DNA of 64,000 nt from Zonotrichia leucophrys gambelii (Eukaryota; Chordata; Aves; Passeriformes; Passerellidae). The position numbers and the translations under genes are program-made. Positions 59,101 to 64,000 of this stretch are shown piece after piece (positions within the stretch are counted from its first letter, which is position 1; each line of letters begins with the position of its first letter). The notes under the pieces are model-generated. The model saw nothing but the letters and a program-made list of their open reading frames with translations. It was not told the DNA's origin and did no database searches. The DNA is taken from NCBI RefSeq assembly GCF_028769735.1, contig NC_088178.1, positions 21,464,357 to 21,528,356 of the forward strand. Reading direction: 5' to 3'.

Positions 59101-62100
59101 CAACTTCGCAGGAAGCAGGGGTGGCTGGTCAGAGCCTTTTCTTTCCCAGTAGTATTGAACTGTAAAGAGTGGAAATCTTTTCATAATAGCTTGGGGTTGT
59201 GCACAAGAGGCTCCTGGGTCACTTGAACTGTATGTTGCCTGGAAGTATAAAGATGGCTTGTTAGTTTTTTAACCTTGGGAGAAGCAAATTGAAGAACTGG
59301 AAATTTATAATGAATATTATAATTAATGGGGACTTACAGATTGTATCTGAATCTGCTACTGATATTGTGTTCATCCATCTTCAAAAGAAGGTGGGTGACA
59401 AGGCCAAGTCCCTTACTGGGATGTTTAAATGGGAGTGTAGTTCTTTGGACTTTGCTATAAAGTGAAGGAGAACGAGGCTCCAACTGCAATACCTGTGTCT
59501 GTTTTGGGGCAAACCATTTGAAGAAAGACATGAAACAGCTGATGAGACAGCAGCAACAGAGATGCAAAGTTTGGGAAAGGTAAGTTGTGATGAAAGAGAA
59601 AAGCACCTGCAGTTATGTGGTCAAGAGAGCTGTGAGAGGAGCTGTGCACTTTGCAAATGTGGGAAAAGCCCTCACAAGGGCAAGCTGTGAATTTCATCAC
59701 TGGGAGGAATGGGATGTGGCATCAGGGCCATCTTGGTGAGTCATTTAAAAGACTTTGAGCAGAAAGATTTCAGAGCATTGGAATAGACTGCCTGTCACAA
59801 GAAGGGCTATGATAAATGTGTGTGGGAGTGGTCTGGATTTTCTCTGCCCAGCTGAGGGCCTTGATGGTAGATCGGAAGATGTCAAAAGATCCATTCAGAT
59901 GTACTTTTAGTAAGACCTAACTTTTTAGTTCTGTGGGGATGGATTGGTGAGTCACTTGAGTCACTTTTGTGACTCAACTTGCCTAATGCAAAGTAAACTC
60001 ACAAATTGCTCCTTTCATAGCAGTATTGACAGGCTAAACTAAAGAATATATGGAAAGTTTGAAGGATCCTTTGGGTATTTGTACTTCACAACAACAAATA
60101 CTTAAAGGCATATCTTCAACTGCCTCTGTTGTGTTTTTGTTCTTTACCCCCTACCATGAAATACATATACCTCTGTAAAGTTAATCTCAAAAATACAGAC
60201 CTTCTTGTTAAAAAAAGTACTTTTTTAAAACTTACATCTATATGTTATTATTTTTCCCCTCCAAAAATGCCTTTGTTTTTGCATGTTTCCTCTTGATTGT
60301 TTGCCTTTTGTGTGGAACAGGAGCTCTCAGTTCACATGGAAATGTCTTAGTAGGCTGGGAATAGCTTACCCAAATACAGAATATTTTTGTCAGCTCCAAA
60401 CCTTATTTAAGTTATCAGTCCCAGTTCTTCAGTGCTAGAAATTTCTCAAAACATGCTGATAAAAAAAATCCAGCCTCTTGTTGATCTCTTTGCAGAGACA
60501 TGTTTGGAGTGCTTTATCTCTGTTTTTCTGTGAGTGGTGCCTACTTTCATTTATGGTAAACCTTGTGCCTGTTTGATTAAAAAGAGTATTAATGTGATAC
60601 AGGAAATAAGGGATTCCAGACACAGAACATTTTTTTCTGTCCCTCTCCACAAATCTCACCTTTTTGGAGGATAGATACTGAGTCCTAAAAGCCCTTACTA
60701 TGTCTCAAGTGATTTCAGAATTACCCTGCCCTTGATTTTGTAGTGACCTGAGAAATGTCTTTGTCAGGTGAAACAAGGACTGTAAGTGCCATCCTGCTAG
60801 AGAAAGGAGGAGTTCACTGCTGTAATAGAAGTGCTTTGTCATCCTGGCTAAGGGAAACTGAGCTACACTCCAGTTTTCCTCTCAAAATGCCAAAGAATGT
60901 AGTCAGAATATCCTGTGTCTGCTTTTACTGCACTTCTTGACAAGAAAAACAAATCAAATCCACCAGCAGGAGAGAGCTCTCACATTTGATTCTCCATTGC
61001 CTTTTTGTAGCATCTGAAAGCAGGACTATAAACACCTTTGCTTGGTATTACTAATTTTGTCAGCTTTAAATTGGAAAATGCTGGTACTTTAAGTTTTGAA
61101 TCAAAGTAGCCCTCTAGCTTTTGTCAATATATATTTTTAATCTCATGCCAAGAGAGGTGTGATCTCACTTAACATTTATGGCCCTATTGCATCAAGCCTT
61201 ATACAGAGTAATTTACAGTCTCCCACGGTCTTGGTCTTGAGAGACAAGTTAGTGAGGTACAATGTACAGAAATCACTGTACAGATGGGGTTTATTATTCT
61301 TTCTGTAGTATTTCAGAAGGACAGATGTAAGAGAGAATGTGTGCTAACTGTCCACTGGAAGTTAAATGAAAGAGATTTTACTAAATGGTTATCAGCCTAA
61401 TGGGAGATGATGATTACACTGGCAACTGTAGTAATTCTTCATTCTTGCACAATCATTTATAGAAAGTCTTTTTTCAAAAGCTCCTTAGGAGTCCTCACAA
61501 AGATGCCATTCTGTGTTTCCTTCTGGTTTCTAGACTTGCTCCATATCTGAGGCCCCCATGAGAAGATATTTGTGAAGCTTGTGCTTCATTAGAGCTTTCG
61601 AAAGCAGATTTGAAGTAAAGTGCCTTGGTTTCCAAAACCATTCTGGCTTTTATGTGACAGTAGGGAGCAAGAGTTGTATTGCTGTTGGCAACACCTTGTC
61701 AGCAATGTTGAAAGCAGAATGTAAAGTTGTGAGCATCATCAGGAGTATCCCAGCAGTATGACTTTTGCTGTTGTGCAATTATGAGACAAGAAAGAAAAAC
61801 ATTCCATAAAAGAGCATTGTCTTGGTAATTAAGAGTGAGTGGCTGAACCAAACTCAAACTGTGGTGATTTTGGAGTTAAAAGCCAGACTCTCTCTTTACT
61901 GGACAAGAGGAAGTATATTCCAAGTCTGACAGATGTTGATTTGTCACTTTGGTCAGAAAATGTCTTCCTGAGCCATGACTTATTTGAAAACTGCTTCGTA
62001 TAGCTCATTTTTTAAGAAAACTGTAACAACTGTAGTGAAGAGTAGGGATTTGTTCTACCTGCTGCATTCTTGCATGCTGGCCCTGTGTGCATGATCCATT

Positions 62101-62437
62101 TTCTTGTTCCTCTTGGAGTGCCTGCCAGCAGTTTGCTCTTCCCTGCTAAGGACTGTGCCACAGAGACGCCAGATCCTGAGTGTTTGAATCTCATGACCTT
62201 ATACAAATCTGTGTTTTTTTGGGGGGTGTTCCTCACCAGGTCTCTCAGCATTCTTTACCTTCTCCCCAGTGCCACATGGCATTTCAGTGGCTGATGGGCA
62301 GTGTGTCTGTGTTGCAGGTGAAGGAGGCAGTGAAGCACGCCCTCAGCGCGGGCTATCGCCACATCGACTGCGCAGCCGCCTACAGCAACGAGGCCGAGAT
62401 CGGGGAGGCCCTGCAGGAGTGCGTGGGGCCCAGCAAG
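56007..62437 (+). CDS. AKR1A1: Aldo-keto reductase 1A1 (aldehyde reductase), 5' part, runs past the window
   Basis: AKR1A1 is the cytosolic NADPH-dependent aldehyde reductase acting on glucuronate, methylglyoxal and other aldehydes, and on S-nitroso-CoA. Two coding exons are inside the window: 56013-56102 (30 codons) and 62318-62437 (40 codons), both phase 0. The first reads [20 protein letters not shown] and contains GLGTW of the barrel start. The second contains [11 protein letters not shown], supplying two of the four catalytic residues: Asp47 and Tyr52 here (Asp45 and Tyr50 in human, the bird protein being two residues longer at the N-terminus), then EIGEAL. The catalytic Lys and His and the rest of the 325-residue protein must lie beyond 64000. 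Confidence 0.95.
56880..57047 (-). mobile_element. CR1 LINE, 5'-truncated, reverse orientation
   Basis: The plus strand begins GGAATCACAGAATGGTTTGG, then GTTGGAAGAGACCTTAAAGA, CATCTAGTTCC, CTTCCACTAGACCAGGTTGC and a final GGGATGGGGCATCCACAGCT. This is the reverse complement of a well-preserved avian CR1 3' end. Confidence 0.93.
59737..59976. promoter_or_regulatory. Cluster of four AP-1 sites, candidate intronic enhancer
   Basis: TGAGTCA at 59737-59743, 59948-59954 and 59957-59963, and TGACTCA at 59970-59976. The last two sit in a perfect inverted repeat with nine-base arms TTGAGTCAC and GTGACTCAA around a TTTT spacer (59956-59977). The cluster lies in AKR1A1 intron 2. Confidence 0.55.
62318..62437 (+). 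CDS. AKR1A1: AKR1A1 exon 3 (catalytic Asp and Tyr)
   Basis: Acceptor GTGTTGCAG and donor CAAG|GTGAGA. Forty codons from VKEAVKHAL to CVGPSK. Noticeably G+C-rich at third positions compared with the surrounding intron. Confidence 0.96.
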
Positions 62438-64000
62438 GTGAGAGCGCAGGAGCTGCCCTGCCCGCTGTGTGTGTGCCACGGTTACAGCTGTCCCCTGGCA
62501 GGGCCACAGCTGTGCCTTTGCCTGCTGCTCTCCTCCAGCTGTTTGCTGTTTATCAGGAGAAGGCATGAAACAGGGCTTTCTCTCCTTAGAACCCTCCTGG
62601 CTGTCATGGGGAAGAAAGATTGTCAGGGATATTTGGATGGAAGCTACAAAAAATGCTTGTGGTGGTGTCTTTTTTTCCTCTTCCTGCTCCTTTTCTCCTA
62701 ACAAAGTATCCCAATTTGGGGTTGCCAGAATCATTAGTTATAATGTAAAATATTTATATGAAAAGTTACCCTGACTTTCCAGTCTAGCATGCAATGGGAG
62801 ATAGCCACAGCAAATTTAATTTTTTTTTTTATTGATAAAATATCTACTGTAGGTTTTTTGTTATAGATAAAATATAAGTGAGTAAATGTGGTGAATTAAA
62901 ATTTTTTTAAAACAGTGATTCCATGTGAAAGTCTTATGAATGTGACTCCAGATCTGCACCTGAGAGTTTGAGGCCTAAGTATAATGTCATGTGACAGGCA
63001 TTCCTATGCATGAGCTGAGGTGGAATCTTAAATTTATTCCCTGAAGGGGCCAAAAGGATAACCTGTACAGCCTCAGAGCCCATGGAAAGGAAGTTTTCAT
63101 GTTCTTGCTTTCCTGCTGCTCTTGCCTTGGCTTTAGGGCAATTTCTTTGTTATGTGCATGAGAGAGGCTGTTTTCAGCTCCCCAGGGATTCCTCCCTGTT
63201 AGGTGTGGTAACAATGGGAAGCATTTTGTTCAGTTCATATTAGCTAGCTAACTTAAAACTGGAATTTGAATCAAAACTCTTTTAAAAAGAATTTTTAAAT
63301 ATCTTCCTTCTAAACACAACATCCTTGTGTGAAACACAGAAATAATTGAATAGTTGGAAGAGAGAAACTAAGGAATTAATAATTCCAAATTCTTCAAAAT
63401 AGACTTGACTGAAGTTTTGTCAGACATGAGACAGTGAGAAGCCTCCTTTCTGATGGAATTCTGTGCTTCTTTTTGCACAGTGTGATCTCCCTTTTGCATT
63501 TGATACTTTTACCAGTTCTCCATTGTTTTATTTCTGGTTCTTACCCTACCAGCACAGGGTACAGAGCTCTCTGTTTTTAGTGTGTTCCTTCCACAGCCTA
63601 GGAACTCCAATGCAGAGATTTGGGGAATCTTCTGATTATTTTCCCACGCTCTTTCCACAAGAAGCAATCTTGGTTTATAGCATGTGATGAGTAAAGTAAG
63701 TTAGCTGGTTGAGCCTGGAAAATGTGAATTGTTAAATGGAAATTTGAAAATTTACATATGAATAAGCTGAGTAATCTTTCTTTTGACCACATCACACTTA
63801 GTAATGGCTTTAACCCTTGAATTGGAAGGTTTGGAAGAGTGAGTATGTGGAAAGAAATTTTTTTGCTTTTCAAAACTTCTAATTGCTAAAGTATTTGATA
63901 TACTTTAAGACTTGCCACTGTGTGTATTTTTCTGGCTCTTCTTCATCCAGTATATTTTTGAAAGGTTTCATTTTAAGGTTCTATGTGTTACCTTTAAAAA
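62438..64000 (+). other. AKR1A1: AKR1A1 intron 3, open at the window edge
   Basis: No exon matching the next AKR1A1 segment (family sequence around REELFVTSKLW) is seen, so the intron continues past 64000. No repeat is recognised except A/T runs. Confidence 0.7.

Larger units (their letters stand above)
56103..62317 (+). other. AKR1A1: AKR1A1 intron 2 (6.2 kb)
   Basis: Contains a reverse CR1 fragment (56880-57047) and an AP-1 site cluster (59737-59976). No additional AKR1A1 exon is needed, since exon 2 and exon 3 join directly in the family sequence. Confidence 0.8.

Noticed and set aside
59765..59800. Possible CR1 remnant (GAGCATTGGAATAGACTGCC) in AKR1A1 intron 2
   Set aside because: Only about 20 bases resemble the CR1 GCATTGGAACAGGCTGCC block and the flanks do not follow.
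1..64000. CRISPR arrays, operons, tRNA or rRNA genes and box C/D snoRNAs
   Set aside because: None was seen. The gene structure is plainly vertebrate, and candidate C boxes (such as ATGATGA near 61405) lacked a D box at a fitting distance.

Overview
The window is vertebrate nuclear DNA, almost certainly from a bird. It has large GT-AG introns, four CpG islands at promoters, several truncated CR1 LINE copies of the avian type, and one solo LTR of class II endogenous-retrovirus form. No prokaryotic features (operons, CRISPR, ribosome binding sites) are present. Gene order MMACHC > PRDX1 < AKR1A1 > matches the order I know from human chromosome 1p34.1. All exon models below were read by hand from splice sites and reading-frame continuity; no search was run.

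Layout. 1-3.8 kb: no gene recognised. 4.0-18.9 kb (+): a complete five-coding-exon gene for an unassigned type I membrane protein with a mucin-like Ser/Thr/Pro-rich ectodomain (358 aa), with CpG-island promoter, 9.4-kb first intron and about 2.1-kb 3' UTR ending at an AATAAA. 18.9-29.6 kb: intergenic, with a CR1 copy split by a 303-bp solo LTR. 29.6-33.4 kb (+): complete MMACHC (cobalamin processing, 243 aa, four coding exons). 33.4-42.4 kb: MMACHC 3' UTR and AT-rich intergenic DNA with an old CR1 and a 52-bp direct repeat. 42.4-49.8 kb (-): complete PRDX1 (typical 2-Cys peroxiredoxin, 199 aa, five coding exons plus a non-coding first exon). 49.8-53.4 kb: intergenic between two divergent promoters. 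53.4 kb to the end (+): the first three exons of AKR1A1 (aldehyde reductase), which runs off the window.

MMACHC and PRDX1 converge, and PRDX1 and AKR1A1 diverge. PRDX1 removes peroxides and AKR1A1 reduces reactive aldehydes, so two redox-defence genes sit head to head. MMACHC decyanates and dealkylates cobalamins with glutathione.

The most interesting signals are regulatory. (1) Three ZNF143/THAP11-type motifs lie within 160 bp of the MMACHC promoter, matching the known HCFC1-THAP11-ZNF143 control of this gene. (2) Two perfect CREs and a near-perfect third start on the MMACHC exon 1 splice donor. (3) The PRDX1 promoter has a TATA box, a BANP-type TCTCGCGAG and a consensus antioxidant response element in about 80 bp. 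(4) Four AP-1 sites, two of them forming a perfect hairpin, lie in 240 bp of AKR1A1 intron 2. I found no clear evidence of an undescribed multi-gene system; the unassigned mucin-like gene is the best candidate for something not yet characterised.
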